64,000 bases of DNA from an uncultured Pseudoxanthomonas sp. (GCA_946479745.1 CAMLGZ010000002.1:248001-312000), one strand, 5' to 3'; counted from the first letter of the stretch, positions 50,580 to 59,390 are shown. Notes: generated from the letters alone by a model not told the origin. Program-made: numbers and translations.

Positions 50580-52850
50580 CTATTGCGCAGTCACTTCGAA
50601 CTTCGCTTCAAGGTTGTCGACCGAATTGCCCCCGGCGAATACCGTGAAGCTGCCCGGTTCCACGACCGGCTTCATGTCCGCACCGTAGAAGGACAGGTCA
50701 TCTGCGGTCAGGGCGAAGGTCAAGGTTTGCGACTGCCCGGCCAACAAGTGGACACGGCGGAACCCGCGCAGCTGCTTCACCGGACGCGTGATGCTGCCGA
50801 CATCGTCACGCAGGTAGAGCTGGACCACTTCGTCGCCCGCGCGGGCGCCGGTGTTGGTCACGGTCACTTCCACCTGCTGGGTGCCGTTGGCCGGCATCTT
50901 TTTCTGGCTCAACCGCAACGCGTCGTAACGGAAGGTGGTGTAGCTGAGTCCATGGCCGAAGGCGTAAAGCGGCTTCCACGATACGTCCAGGTATTTGGAG
51001 GAATACCTTTCTTCCTCGCGCGGCGGACGGCCGGTGTTCTTGTGCGCGTAGTAGATCGGCACCTGCCCGACGTTGCGCGGGAAGGTGATGGGCAGGCGCC
51101 CAGCCGGGTTGTAGTCGCCGAACAGGACATCGGCCAGCGCATGCCCCCCCTCGACGCCGGGGAACCACGCTTCTACGATCGCCGGCACCTGTTCCTGCAG
51201 GCTGTTGACCGACAACGGCCGGCCGTTGAACAGCACCGCGGCCACCGGCTTGCCTGCTTTCTGCACGGCTAGCGCCAATTGTTCCTGCACGCCAGGCAGA
51301 TTTAGCGAAGTCCGGTTGTTGGCTTCTCCGCTCATGTCCTCGGCCTCGCCCACCATCAACAGCACGGCATCGGCCTCTCCCGCCACGCGCACCGCTTCGG
51401 CGAACCCCGTAGTGTCGGTACTGTTGATATCGGCGCCGCGCGCATAAAGGATTTTGGTGTCGGGTCCGACCGCTGCGCGGATGCCGGCAAGCGGCGTCAC
51501 CACGTCTTCGGGACGGCCCATGCCCGCCCAGCTGCCCAGCATCGCGCGCGGGTTGTCGGCCAACGGCCCGATCACCGCCAGCGTCCGCACTTGTTTGGAC
51601 AACGGCAGCACGGCGCCTTTGTTCTTCAGCAGCACCATGGATTCGCGCGCCATGGTGCGCGCCGCGTCTCGATGGTCGGCGGTGAGTGTCTGGCTTTTTT
51701 CCAGCGACTCGTCGCAATTCCGGTACGGGTTGTCGAACAAACCCAAGCGGTACTTGGCGCGCAACACGCGACGCACCGCGTCATCGACCGTAGCCACAGG
51801 AAGTTTCCCGGCGCGCACCGCCTTGGGCATGTCCTTGCGGTAGATGTCGCTGACCATATCGATATCCACGCCGGCCTCCAGCGCGCGCCTGCCGGCCTCG
51901 GTGCGATCGGCGGCGATGCGGTGGTTCATCAGCTCCATCACGCCGGTGTAGTCGCTGACCAGCACGCCGTCGAAGCCCCACTCGCCGCGCAGCACGCCGT
52001 TGATCAGCGGGCCATTGGCGTGCATCGGTACGCCGGCGATCTCGTTGAAAGAGGCCATTATCGATCCCACGCCCGCTTCCACCGCTGCATGGAATGGCGG
52101 CAGATAGACCTCGCGCAGGGTGCGCTCGGAAATGTCCACCGTGTTGTAGTCGCGGCCGGCTTCGGCGCCGCCATAGGCAACGAAATGCTTGGCCGTGGCC
52201 AGCACGCTGTCGGCAGCGCGCAAGTCGTTGCCCTGGAAGCCGCGCACTCGCGCTACCGCCATCACCTGGCCCAGATAAGTGTCTTCGCCCGATCCCTCGA
52301 CCACCCGACCCCAGCGCGGATCGCGCGCTACGTCCACCATCGGCGCATACGTCCAGTTGATACCGTGCGCGGTGGCTTCCACCGCACCCACCCGGGCAGC
52401 CTTCTCCACGGCGACCGGGTTGAAGCTGGCCGCTTCGCCCAATGGCACCGGGAATACGGTGCGATAGCCGTGGATCACATCGAAACCGAACAGCAAGGGG
52501 ATGCCCAACCTGGATTCCTTGACCGCAATGCGCTGCATATCGCAGGTCAGCTTTACGCCCTGCATGCCCAAAAACGAACCCACCTGGCCTTTGCGCACCT
52601 GGTCGGTACCGGCGGCTTTGGCCTTGGGTCCCGTGTCGTTGCCGATGCCGGGCGGCTGATTCAACTGGCCCAGTTTTTCCTCGAGGGTCATCCGCGCGAG
52701 CAGGGAGTCGATGAACGCCTTTTCCGCTCCGTCGGTTGGTTTTGCCGCTTCAGCGGCCAACACTCCCAGGGGCGCCAGAGCCATCACCCACAGCGCCAGC
52801 GAACTCCGGGCGCGTCCTCCACGATTTCCCTTCCGATGCGTCGCTTTCAT
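50580..52850 (-). CDS. bglX: GH3 beta-glucosidase, periplasmic
   Basis: A 756-residue retaining enzyme with an N-terminal signal peptide (SSLALWVMALAPLGVLAAEA). The GH3 N-terminal barrel holds the KHFVAYGGAEAGRDYN stretch and the nucleophile Asp in GVLVSDYTGVMEL. The second domain and a C-terminal fibronectin III-like domain (from about residue 650) follow. As in E. coli BglX it should work in the periplasm, trimming glucosyl residues from oligosaccharides. ATG 52850 has GGAGG upstream and begins the signal sequence; the longer frame to 52922 reads through the operator. Beta-1,2-active relatives of this family are known. Confidence 0.93.
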   Translation of the reverse strand: MKATHRKGNRGGRARSSLALWVMALAPLGVLAAEAAKPTDGAEKAFIDSLLARMTLEEKLGQLNQPPGIGNDTGPKAKAAGTDQVRKGQVGSFLGMQGVKLTCDMQRIAVKESRLGIPLLFGFDVIHGYRTVFPVPLGEAASFNPVAVEKAARVGAVEATAHGINWTYAPMVDVARDPRWGRVVEGSGEDTYLGQVMAVARVRGFQGNDLRAADSVLATAKHFVAYGGAEAGRDYNTVDISERTLREVYLPPFHAAVEAGVGSIMASFNEIAGVPMHANGPLINGVLRGEWGFDGVLVSDYTGVMELMNHRIAADRTEAGRRALEAGVDIDMVSDIYRKDMPKAVRAGKLPVATVDDAVRRVLRAKYRLGLFDNPYRNCDESLEKSQTLTADHRDAARTMARESMVLLKNKGAVLPLSKQVRTLAVIGPLADNPRAMLGSWAGMGRPEDVVTPLAGIRAAVGPDTKILYARGADINSTDTTGFAEAVRVAGEADAVLLMVGEAEDMSGEANNRTSLNLPGVQEQLALAVQKAGKPVAAVLFNGRPLSVNSLQEQVPAIVEAWFPGVEGGHALADVLFGDYNPAGRLPITFPRNVGQVPIYYAHKNTGRPPREEERYSSKYLDVSWKPLYAFGHGLSYTTFRYDALRLSQKKMPANGTQQVEVTVTNTGARAGDEVVQLYLRDDVGSITRPVKQLRGFRRVHLLAGQSQTLTFALTADDLSFYGADMKPVVEPGSFTVFAGGNSVDNLEAKFEVTAQ

Positions 52851-52888
52851 TTTCCCGGCTCCTCCTTCCAGATTTTCAGGCGGGCAAA

Positions 52889-52902
52889 TGTAAACGTTTT
52901 CA
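52889..52902. promoter_or_regulatory. LacI-type operator before bglX
   Basis: TGTAAACGTTTTCA, identical to the site before the GH144 gene, lies 38 bp before the bglX start. Confidence 0.75.
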
Positions 52903-52940
52903 GGGGAGCGTGTAAGTCGCACCGCAGCAGTTTTGGGAAG

Positions 52941-53213
52941 TCAGTCCGATTCGCCCGGTACTCGGGCGCGGATCTGCAGCGCGTGGATGTCGGTCGTCAT
53001 CATTTCCCCCAATGCCGCGTACACGGACCTGTGTCGTGCCAAGGAGCTCATGCCGGCGAAGACCTCGCTGACTATCTCGACGCTGTAGTGGCCCCTGCCG
53101 TCCCGCGCACCGGCGTGGCCGGCATGCAGGTGGCTGTCGTCGTTCACCACCAGATGGGCAGGTGCGAAAGCCGCCTCAAGCGTCTCGCGGATGCGGGCGA
53201 TCCGGTCGGTCAA
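52941..53213 (-). CDS. BolA-family protein, TTG start
   Basis: A 90-residue protein with the BolA fold: [15 protein letters not shown], then [21 protein letters not shown] (helix-turn-helix-like) and [11 protein letters not shown]. The BolA group works with monothiol glutaredoxins in iron-sulfur handling and as a morphology or stress factor. No ATG lies at the right place; TTG at 53213 overlaps the stop of the upstream YciI gene as TTGA and starts exactly where the family does. The pair is therefore translationally coupled. Which BolA subfamily it belongs to (BolA or IbaG) is not settled. Confidence 0.85.
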   Translation of the reverse strand: MTDRIARIRETLEAAFAPAHLVVNDDSHLHAGHAGARDGRGHYSVEIVSEVFAGMSSLARHRSVYAALGEMMTTDIHALQIRARVPGESD

Positions 53214-53509
53214 GGCAGCACCTTGCGGAAGGGACGCACTTCGGTACGCGCATAGGCACCGGCTTCCACGTAGGGATCGGCATCGGCCCAGGCACGCGCG
53301 GACTCCAGCGAGTCGAATTCGGCGATCACGATGCTGCCGCTGAAGCCTGCCGGACCTGGATCCTCGGCATCGATCGCCGGGCACGGCCCCGCCAGCAAAA
53401 GCCGGCCTTCGTCCCGCAACGCGGTCAGCCGCGCCAGATGCGCGGGGCGCGCGGCGGTCCGTTTGGGCAGGGAATCGCTCGCGTCATAACCTTCTATCGC
53501 ATACCACAC
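53210..53509 (-). CDS. YciI-family protein, GTG start
   Basis: A 99-residue ferredoxin-like protein. It has the family pattern [32 protein letters not shown], and [20 protein letters not shown]. In the family a His/Asp pair is thought to be catalytic, and E. coli YciI has dehalogenase-like activity that is weakly defined. The GTG at 53509 is used because AGGAGAG is six bases upstream and the protein then begins like its relatives; a longer frame has an ATG at 53560. It is co-transcribed with the BolA-family gene. The 353-bp gap to scpA (53510-53862) holds only a GC-rich hairpin near 53550 and no convincing promoter. Confidence 0.87.
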   Translation of the reverse strand: MWYAIEGYDASDSLPKRTAARPAHLARLTALRDEGRLLLAGPCPAIDAEDPGPAGFSGSIVIAEFDSLESARAWADADPYVEAGAYARTEVRPFRKVLP

Positions 53510-53862
53510 TGGATCTCTCCTGAATTCCTGTCCAGCCTGAATTGTACGGTGGCCCGGCAAGCCGGGCGCTGGACACCCGCCCCCTCACCGCTTACTCTTG
53601 ACCCATTGCACGGCCGGAAGCAGCGGCCCGCCCGGACCCGGCTCATTCGCCTTCAGGCTCATTTGCCAGCAGTCCCGTCGACCGATTCGCTGCCCCCACC
53701 CGCCCGGGCCCAACGACCTCTCGCTGTCTGCCGCCACGTGCCTTGGCGTGCATTGCCTGCTTGATGTGTGGGAATGCGATCGCACTGCGACGCAATGTTC
53801 AGCCGCAAAACCCAAGCACGTCGGCCCCAGCCGCGTGACGCCTGCAATTCATGGCTTATTAG

Positions 53863-54780
53863 ATGACTTCCGACCTCGCGCAAGACGCGAATCCGCAAAT
53901 CGATACGCATAAACCGCAACAGCCGGCGCCTCAGCAACACGAGATGCCGCTGGCGATGGTGCATGGGCAGGCGGTGCTGCAGATTCCACAGGACCTCTAC
54001 ATTCCGCCCGACGCGCTGGAAGTGATCCTGGATGCGTTCGAGGGCCCGCTGGATCTGCTGCTGTACCTGATCCGCCGGCAGAACCTGGACATCCTGGACA
54101 TCCCGGTGGCCGAGATCACCCGCCAGTACGTCCAGTACATCGGCGTGATGCAGGACCTGCGCTTCGAGCTGGCCGCCGAATACCTGGTCATGGCCGCAAT
54201 CCTGGCCGAGATCAAGTCGCGCATGCTGCTGCCCCGTCCGGTCAGCGAGGAAGGCGAGGAAGGCGACCCGCGCGCCGACCTGGTGCGCCGCCTGCAGGAA
54301 TACGAGCGCTTCAAGCAGGCCGCCGAAGACATTGACGCCCTGCCCCGCCAGGACCGCGACACCACCCCGGTGCAGGCGCATGTGCCCGAACGCGCCGTGC
54401 TCCGCCTGCCGCCGCCGGTGGATCTGCGCGAGATGCTGCTGGCCCTGCACGATGTGCTCAAGCGCGCGGACCTGTTCACCGGCCACGCCATCAAGCGCGA
54501 CGCGCTGAGCGTGCGCCAGCGCATGGGCGACGTGCTGACGCGGCTGGAGGACGGCAAGTTCCACCGCTTCGAATCCATGTTCACGCCCGAAGAAGGCCGC
54601 CAGGGCGTGCTGGTCACGTTCCTGGCCATGCTGGAACTGGCCAAGGAGCAACTGCTCGACTTCGTGCAGGAAGCGCCTTTGGCGCCGATCTACCTGAAGT
54701 CGCTGGCCCTGAACAACACCAACGAACCGCTGGCGTTCTCCAGCGAATTCGATGACGGCGACGCCGCCAACGACAACTGA
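53863..54780 (+). CDS. scpA: Segregation and condensation protein A
   Basis: A 305-residue kleisin that joins the SMC heads. The conserved core begins FEGPLDLLLYLIRRQNLDILDIP (about residues 59-81), and a winged-helix-like C-terminus (EGRQGVLVTFLAMLELAKEQL) binds SMC. About 40 poorly conserved residues precede the core. No clear RBS is seen at the ATG at 53863, and an ATG at codon 28 is a possible alternative. It is followed by scpB; smc is about 28 kb away in this window. Confidence 0.94.
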   Translation: MTSDLAQDANPQIDTHKPQQPAPQQHEMPLAMVHGQAVLQIPQDLYIPPDALEVILDAFEGPLDLLLYLIRRQNLDILDIPVAEITRQYVQYIGVMQDLRFELAAEYLVMAAILAEIKSRMLLPRPVSEEGEEGDPRADLVRRLQEYERFKQAAEDIDALPRQDRDTTPVQAHVPERAVLRLPPPVDLREMLLALHDVLKRADLFTGHAIKRDALSVRQRMGDVLTRLEDGKFHRFESMFTPEEGRQGVLVTFLAMLELAKEQLLDFVQEAPLAPIYLKSLALNNTNEPLAFSSEFDDGDAANDN

Positions 54781-54805
54781 CAGACACCCAGAAGCCAAGC
54801 ACCGC

Positions 54806-55636
54806 ATGGATCAACCGCTCATCACCCGTATCGTCGAAGCCGCCCTGCTGGCCGCCAACCAGCCGTTGACGCTGGCGCAGCTGCACGGCCTGTTCCCGGA
54901 AGAGCAGCCGGCCCCGCCCGGCAGCGTCGAACAGGCGCTGGAACAACTGCGCGAGGCCTGCGCCGAGCGCGGCGTGGAGCTGGTGGAGGTCGCTTCGGGC
55001 TTCCGCTACCAGGTGAAGGAAGAAGTGCACGGCTGGGTTTCGCGCATGTGGACCGAGCGCAAGACCAAGTACACCCGCGCCACCCTGGAAACGCTGGCAC
55101 TGATCGCCTACCGCCAGCCGATCACCCGCGGCGAGATCGAACAGGTCCGCGGCGTGGCGGTCAGCAGCAACACCATCCAGGCGCTGGAAGAGCGCGAATG
55201 GATCCGCGTGGTCGGCCACCGCGACGTGCCCGGCAAGCCGGCGCTGTTCGGAACCACCAAGATCTTCCTGGACTATTTCGGCCTGAAGCGTCTGGACGAA
55301 TTGCCGCCGTTGTCGGAATTGAAGGACATCGGCGAGTTGGAGCCACAGTTGTTCATGGATGACGCGCCGGTGCCGGCCGGCCTTCCCAGGGAGTCGGCGC
55401 AGGAAAGCGACGAGGCCGAAGACAACGAAGAACTGCAGGCCGCCAACGACGAATCGCAAGACGACGACGCGGACGACGCGACGGACGACGACGAACAAGA
55501 CATCCCTTCCGAAGACGATGCTTTCGAAGAAATTCCTTCCGAAGCGATCGCCGATGAAGAACATCCCTTAGAGAACCAGGACGAAACCGAAGGCGCCGAT
55601 ACGGACAGCCCGGATTCGTCGGAGCAGAAACAATGA
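54806..55636 (+). CDS. scpB: Segregation and condensation protein B with acidic tail
   Basis: A 276-residue partner of ScpA. The two winged-helix domains run to about residue 180 (IVEAALLAANQPLTLAQL; TLETLALIAYRQPITRGEIEQ; GKPALFGTTKIFLDYFGL). The rest is an Asp/Glu/Ser-rich disordered tail of about 90 residues, longer than in most species. The ATG at 54806 begins the conserved region; the frame is open 18 codons earlier, overlapping scpA. The last four bases overlap rluB (ATGA). Confidence 0.94.
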   Translation: MDQPLITRIVEAALLAANQPLTLAQLHGLFPEEQPAPPGSVEQALEQLREACAERGVELVEVASGFRYQVKEEVHGWVSRMWTERKTKYTRATLETLALIAYRQPITRGEIEQVRGVAVSSNTIQALEEREWIRVVGHRDVPGKPALFGTTKIFLDYFGLKRLDELPPLSELKDIGELEPQLFMDDAPVPAGLPRESAQESDEAEDNEELQAANDESQDDDADDATDDDEQDIPSEDDAFEEIPSEAIADEEHPLENQDETEGADTDSPDSSEQKQ

Positions 55637-57276
55637 GCGACACCCCCCGCAACAAGCCCTCACTGGGCAAACTTTCGCTGAAGCGCGGCGACGCCGCCGC
55701 CGAAACCGGCGAAACCACCAAACTTTCCGAGCGCCTGCACAAGGTGCTGGCCCAAGCGGGCCTGGGTTCGCGCCGCGCGCTGGAGCAGCGCATCGCCGAC
55801 GGCCTGGTCAAGGTCAACGGCGAAGTCGCGCAGACCGGCATGTCGGTCAAGGGCGGCGACCGCATCGAACTGGACGGCAAGACCTTCGTCGCCAGCGCCC
55901 TGACCGAACCGGCCCGCGTGCTGCTGTACAACAAGCCCGAAGGCGAAGTGACCACGCGCGAAGATCCCGAAGGCCGCCCCACCATTTTCGAAGCGCTGCC
56001 CGCCTTGAAGGGCGCGCGCTGGATCGCCATCGGCCGCCTGGACATCAACACCACCGGCCTGCTGCTGCTCACCACCGACGGCGAGCTGGCCAACGCGATG
56101 ATGCACCCCTCCTATGAGGTCGAACGCGAATACGTCTGCCGCGTGCGCGCGCCGGAAGGCATGGAAACCGTTCCCGACAATCTGGTCGATCGCCTGGCAC
56201 GCGGCGTCGCGCTGGAAGACGGCCCGGCCAAATTCGATGTGATCGAACGTATCGGCGGTACTGATTCGCACGATTGGTTCCGCGTGGTAGTGAAGGAAGG
56301 CCGCAATCGCGAAGTCCGCCGCCTGTGGGAATCGCAGGGCTGCCAGGTGAGCCGCCTCAAGCGCACGCGCTACGGCAAGATTTCCCTGCCGCAGCCACTG
56401 CTGCGCGGCCAGTCGCAGGAACTGCCCGACGTGCAGGTGGAAAAACTCCGCGCCGAGCTGGGTCTGGAAACCGGCGCACCGCCCGCACTCACGCTGCAGC
56501 CGGTGATCGGCCAGCGCAAGGCAGCCAAGGCCACCGTGCATGTGGGCGGCGGCCGTACTCCGGGCCAGGCTTATGTCAACGGCCACAACACGGCCGATGA
56601 AGGACGCGAGCTGCGCCGCTTCGATCACGTACGCGAAGATCGCGGCCGTGGCCGTTTCGGCAGCAAGAAGCCACACGGCGGCCTGACCGTCAGTGGCGAG
56701 GCCGCGGCCAAGCAATCGCAGAAGCCGTTCAAGTCGCGCCCCACCAAAGGACCGAAGCCCCTGCCCGATGGCAACCCGGCTGCGTTCCGCAGCTGGTACG
56801 TGCCCGAAGGCGTGGACACCGGCCCGACCGGTCACCGCAATGCCGGTCCGCCGAAACCTTATGGAAAGAAGCCGGCTGGCCCGCGTCCCGCAGGTGCCGG
56901 TCGACCGGGCCCGGGCGGCAATCGTCCGTACGCGGCACGCAGCGAAGGCAACTTCGGCAATGAATCGCGTGGCCCGCGTGGCGCTGGTCCCAAGGGTCCG
57001 CGTCCTGCTGGCCAGGGCGAGGGACAGCAGCGCGCGCCGCGTCCTTACGGACACCCAGGCAATGCGCCCAGCTTTCCTTCCGACCACGCCAATCCTGGTG
57101 CCTACAACCCGTATGGCCAACAGCCACGCGCTCCGCGTCCGCAAGGCGCGCGACCGGGCGGCAATCGTCCTGGCAACAATGCGGGCCCTCGCCCCAATGG
57201 TCCGCGTCCGGGCGGCCCGCGCGGCGCAGGGCGTCCTCCGGGCGGCAATCGCGGCCCGCGCGGCGGCGGCGGCTGA
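55633..57276 (+). CDS. rluB: 23S rRNA pseudouridine 2605 synthase with long disordered tail
   Basis: A 547-residue protein. An S4 RNA-binding domain (about 33-80: RLHKVLAQAGLGSRRALEQR) precedes the RsuA-type synthase core with catalytic D137 in GRLDINTTG; it ends near residue 285. The remaining 260 residues are Gly/Pro/Arg-rich, with repeated PRP, GGNRP and RGAGP segments and no predicted fold. E. coli RluB has about 290 residues, so the tail doubles the size. Its tail may bind RNA or ribosomes, but this is unknown. It overlaps scpB by four bases and ends at a strong terminator, making scpA-scpB-rluB one unit. Confidence 0.93.
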   Translation: MSDTPRNKPSLGKLSLKRGDAAAETGETTKLSERLHKVLAQAGLGSRRALEQRIADGLVKVNGEVAQTGMSVKGGDRIELDGKTFVASALTEPARVLLYNKPEGEVTTREDPEGRPTIFEALPALKGARWIAIGRLDINTTGLLLLTTDGELANAMMHPSYEVEREYVCRVRAPEGMETVPDNLVDRLARGVALEDGPAKFDVIERIGGTDSHDWFRVVVKEGRNREVRRLWESQGCQVSRLKRTRYGKISLPQPLLRGQSQELPDVQVEKLRAELGLETGAPPALTLQPVIGQRKAAKATVHVGGGRTPGQAYVNGHNTADEGRELRRFDHVREDRGRGRFGSKKPHGGLTVSGEAAAKQSQKPFKSRPTKGPKPLPDGNPAAFRSWYVPEGVDTGPTGHRNAGPPKPYGKKPAGPRPAGAGRPGPGGNRPYAARSEGNFGNESRGPRGAGPKGPRPAGQGEGQQRAPRPYGHPGNAPSFPSDHANPGAYNPYGQQPRAPRPQGARPGGNRPGNNAGPRPNGPRPGGPRGAGRPPGGNRGPRGGGG

Positions 57277-57295
57277 ATCGCGGCCAGCATCGATG

Positions 57296-57321
57296 AAAAA
57301 GGGCGCTTAGGCGCCCTTTTT
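57296..57321 (+). terminator. Rho-independent terminator after rluB
   Basis: AAAAAGGGCGC-TTAG-GCGCCCTTTTT: a perfect stem with a four-base loop and flanking A and T runs, 20 bases beyond the stop codon. Confidence 0.9.
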
Positions 57322-57396
57322 CATTGCCGCACTTCATATCCGCCTCACGTTGCGCGGGCACCGTGCGTCTAACGCGGCAACCGGCATGACTTATCG

Positions 57397-58503
57397 ATGG
57401 AAAACAACGACGCCCCGCTTTACGACGCGATCATTGTGGGCAGCAGTTTCGGTGGTGCGGCCTGCGCCCTGGCGGCACGCGAAGCCGGCCTGCGCGTATG
57501 CGTACTGGAACGCAAGCACGATCCGGGCGAACGTCTCCACACTACCGGCATCATCGTCAAGGAGGCCGCGGAGGACACGGCGCTCAAAGACCTGCCGGCC
57601 AATCTGGTACGCAGGATCGACAAGGTGCGGCTGTACTCGCCCAACCTGCGCAGCGCGCTGCTGTCGGCGCCCGGTTATTACTTCCTGACCACCGACACGC
57701 CCAACGTCATGCGCTGGCTGGTCCAACAACAACGCGATGCGGGGGTGGAAGTGCGACTGGGCCATTCCTTCCAAACCGCAAAACGCAACGATGCGGGCTG
57801 GAGAGTGGATGGCGTGGGTACCGCGCGCTATCTGATCGGCGCCGACGGCGCGCGTTCGCGCGTGGCCGAGCGCTTCGGCCTGGGCAGACCCGGGCGTTTC
57901 CTCTATGGCATCGAATACGAGTTCGATGGACTCTCGTTGCGCGAGCCCGACACGCTGCATTGCTTCATCACCCGGCGGTTCGCGCCCGGTTACATCGGCT
58001 GGGTCGCGCAGACGCCGACCGGGGTCCAGGCCGGCCTGGCGATGCGGCACGATCCAGCGGCCGCGCGCGCGCCGGACATCGCCGGTTTCCTGGACCGCGT
58101 AGGCGATCTGGTCGGCCTGCCGGCACGGCGCCGTGCCGATGCGATACGTGCAGGACTGATCCCCTGCGGAGGCGCGGTGACGCCCTTGGCGCGCGATGGG
58201 GTCATCCTGACCGGAGACGTCGCGGGCATCGTTTCTCCGGTCACCGCAGGTGGAATCCATTCGGCCTGGCGCCACGGTTGGCTTGTCGGCCAGGCATTGG
58301 CGACCGCTGGAGGCAGTACTCCCGAGGAAATCGCGATCAGCCAGGCGCCGCGCTTCCGCAGTAAACGAATGTTGCGTTGGGCCTTCGATCATGCGCAGAT
58401 GGACTGGCCTTTCGATCTGCTGTTGAAAACCGCGCCGCTGCGTTGGGCTGCGGAACGGATCTACTTCCACAAACGCGGTGCGGCCAAGGACAACGCGGCC
58501 TGA
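57397..58503 (+). CDS. FAD-dependent oxidoreductase, geranylgeranyl-reductase-like
   Basis: A 368-residue flavoprotein of the p-hydroxybenzoate-hydroxylase fold. The N-terminal FAD motif is DAIIVGSSFGGAACALAAREAG, with an imperfect GxGxxG (GSSFGG). The IGADGARSRVA (DG) motif is near residue 148 and GVILTGDVAGIVSPVTAGGI (GD motif) near 265. This last segment resembles geranylgeranyl reductases and lipid-modifying desaturases more than aromatic hydroxylases. Substrate is unknown. It may be co-transcribed with fpr, the ferredoxin-NADP reductase 87 bp downstream, which could supply electrons, but this is inference. Confidence 0.8.
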   Translation: MENNDAPLYDAIIVGSSFGGAACALAAREAGLRVCVLERKHDPGERLHTTGIIVKEAAEDTALKDLPANLVRRIDKVRLYSPNLRSALLSAPGYYFLTTDTPNVMRWLVQQQRDAGVEVRLGHSFQTAKRNDAGWRVDGVGTARYLIGADGARSRVAERFGLGRPGRFLYGIEYEFDGLSLREPDTLHCFITRRFAPGYIGWVAQTPTGVQAGLAMRHDPAAARAPDIAGFLDRVGDLVGLPARRRADAIRAGLIPCGGAVTPLARDGVILTGDVAGIVSPVTAGGIHSAWRHGWLVGQALATAGGSTPEEIAISQAPRFRSKRMLRWAFDHAQMDWPFDLLLKTAPLRWAAERIYFHKRGAAKDNAA

Positions 58504-58590
58504 AGCCAATGCCTGTCGATGCGACACGATGAGAACCGCTCTCAACCCTCGGTTACAATACGCGCCTGACTTATCGCCTTTGATATCCCC

Positions 58591-59379
58591 ATGTCTTCCG
58601 CTTTCGGCACCGAGACGGTGCTCGACGTCCGTCACTGGACCGACGACTACTTCAGCTTCACCACCACGCGCGACGACGGCTTCCGTTTCGACAACGGCCA
58701 GTTCGTCATGATCGGCCTGCAAAGCGCCGACGGCTCCGCCAAGCCGCTCATGCGCGCCTATTCCATCGCCAGCGCCAACTGGGAAGAGCAGCTGGAATTC
58801 TTCAGCATCAAGGTACCCAACGGTCCGTTGACCTCGCGCCTGCAGCACATCAAACCCGGCGACACGATACTGGTCGGCAAGAAGCCCACCGGCACGCTGT
58901 TGATCAGCGACCTGCACCCCGGACGCAATCTCTATCTGCTGGGTACCGGCACCGGGCTCGCGCCGTGGCTGTCGATCATCAAGGATCCGGAAACCTACGA
59001 GCGTTTCGAGCGCGTGGTGCTGACCCACGGCGTGCGCCATCCGCACGACCTGGCCTATCGCGACTACTTCGAAAAAGAACTTCCGCACCACGAATTCCTG
59101 GGCGAACAGATCCGCGAGAAGCTGCTTTACTACCCCGCCGTCACCCGCGAGGATTTCGTCAACAAGGGGCGGCTGACCGAACTGCTGGACAGCGGCCGCA
59201 TGAGCGAATCGCTCGGCCTGCCGCCGCCGGACCCGCAGCACGACCGGGCGATGATCTGCGGCAGCCCGCAGATGCTGGCCGACCTGCGCGGCATCCTGGA
59301 TGCGCGCGGCTTCGTACCGGCGCCGCGTATCGGCACCGCCGGTCAATACGTCTTCGAACGGGCCTTCGTAGAAAAATAA
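58591..59379 (+). CDS. fpr: Ferredoxin/flavodoxin-NADP reductase
   Basis: A 262-residue reductase of the bacterial subclass with a C-terminal aromatic-free VEK end. The FAD-binding motif is RAYSIAS (near residue 55) and the NADP loop is LLGTGTGLAPWLSI. It exchanges electrons between NADPH and ferredoxin or flavodoxin, supporting iron-sulfur repair and oxidative stress defence. A -10-like TACAAT lies at 58554-58559, about 32 bases before the start, with no clear -35. It converges with a glutathione peroxidase gene. Confidence 0.95.
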   Translation: MSSAFGTETVLDVRHWTDDYFSFTTTRDDGFRFDNGQFVMIGLQSADGSAKPLMRAYSIASANWEEQLEFFSIKVPNGPLTSRLQHIKPGDTILVGKKPTGTLLISDLHPGRNLYLLGTGTGLAPWLSIIKDPETYERFERVVLTHGVRHPHDLAYRDYFEKELPHHEFLGEQIREKLLYYPAVTREDFVNKGRLTELLDSGRMSESLGLPPPDPQHDRAMICGSPQMLADLRGILDARGFVPAPRIGTAGQYVFERAFVEK

Positions 59380-59390
59380 CTCAGCCCGCG

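Noticed and set aside
53598..53912. A 104-codon frame before scpA
   Set aside because: It overlaps the scpA start, has no recognisable motif, poor codon pattern and no RBS.
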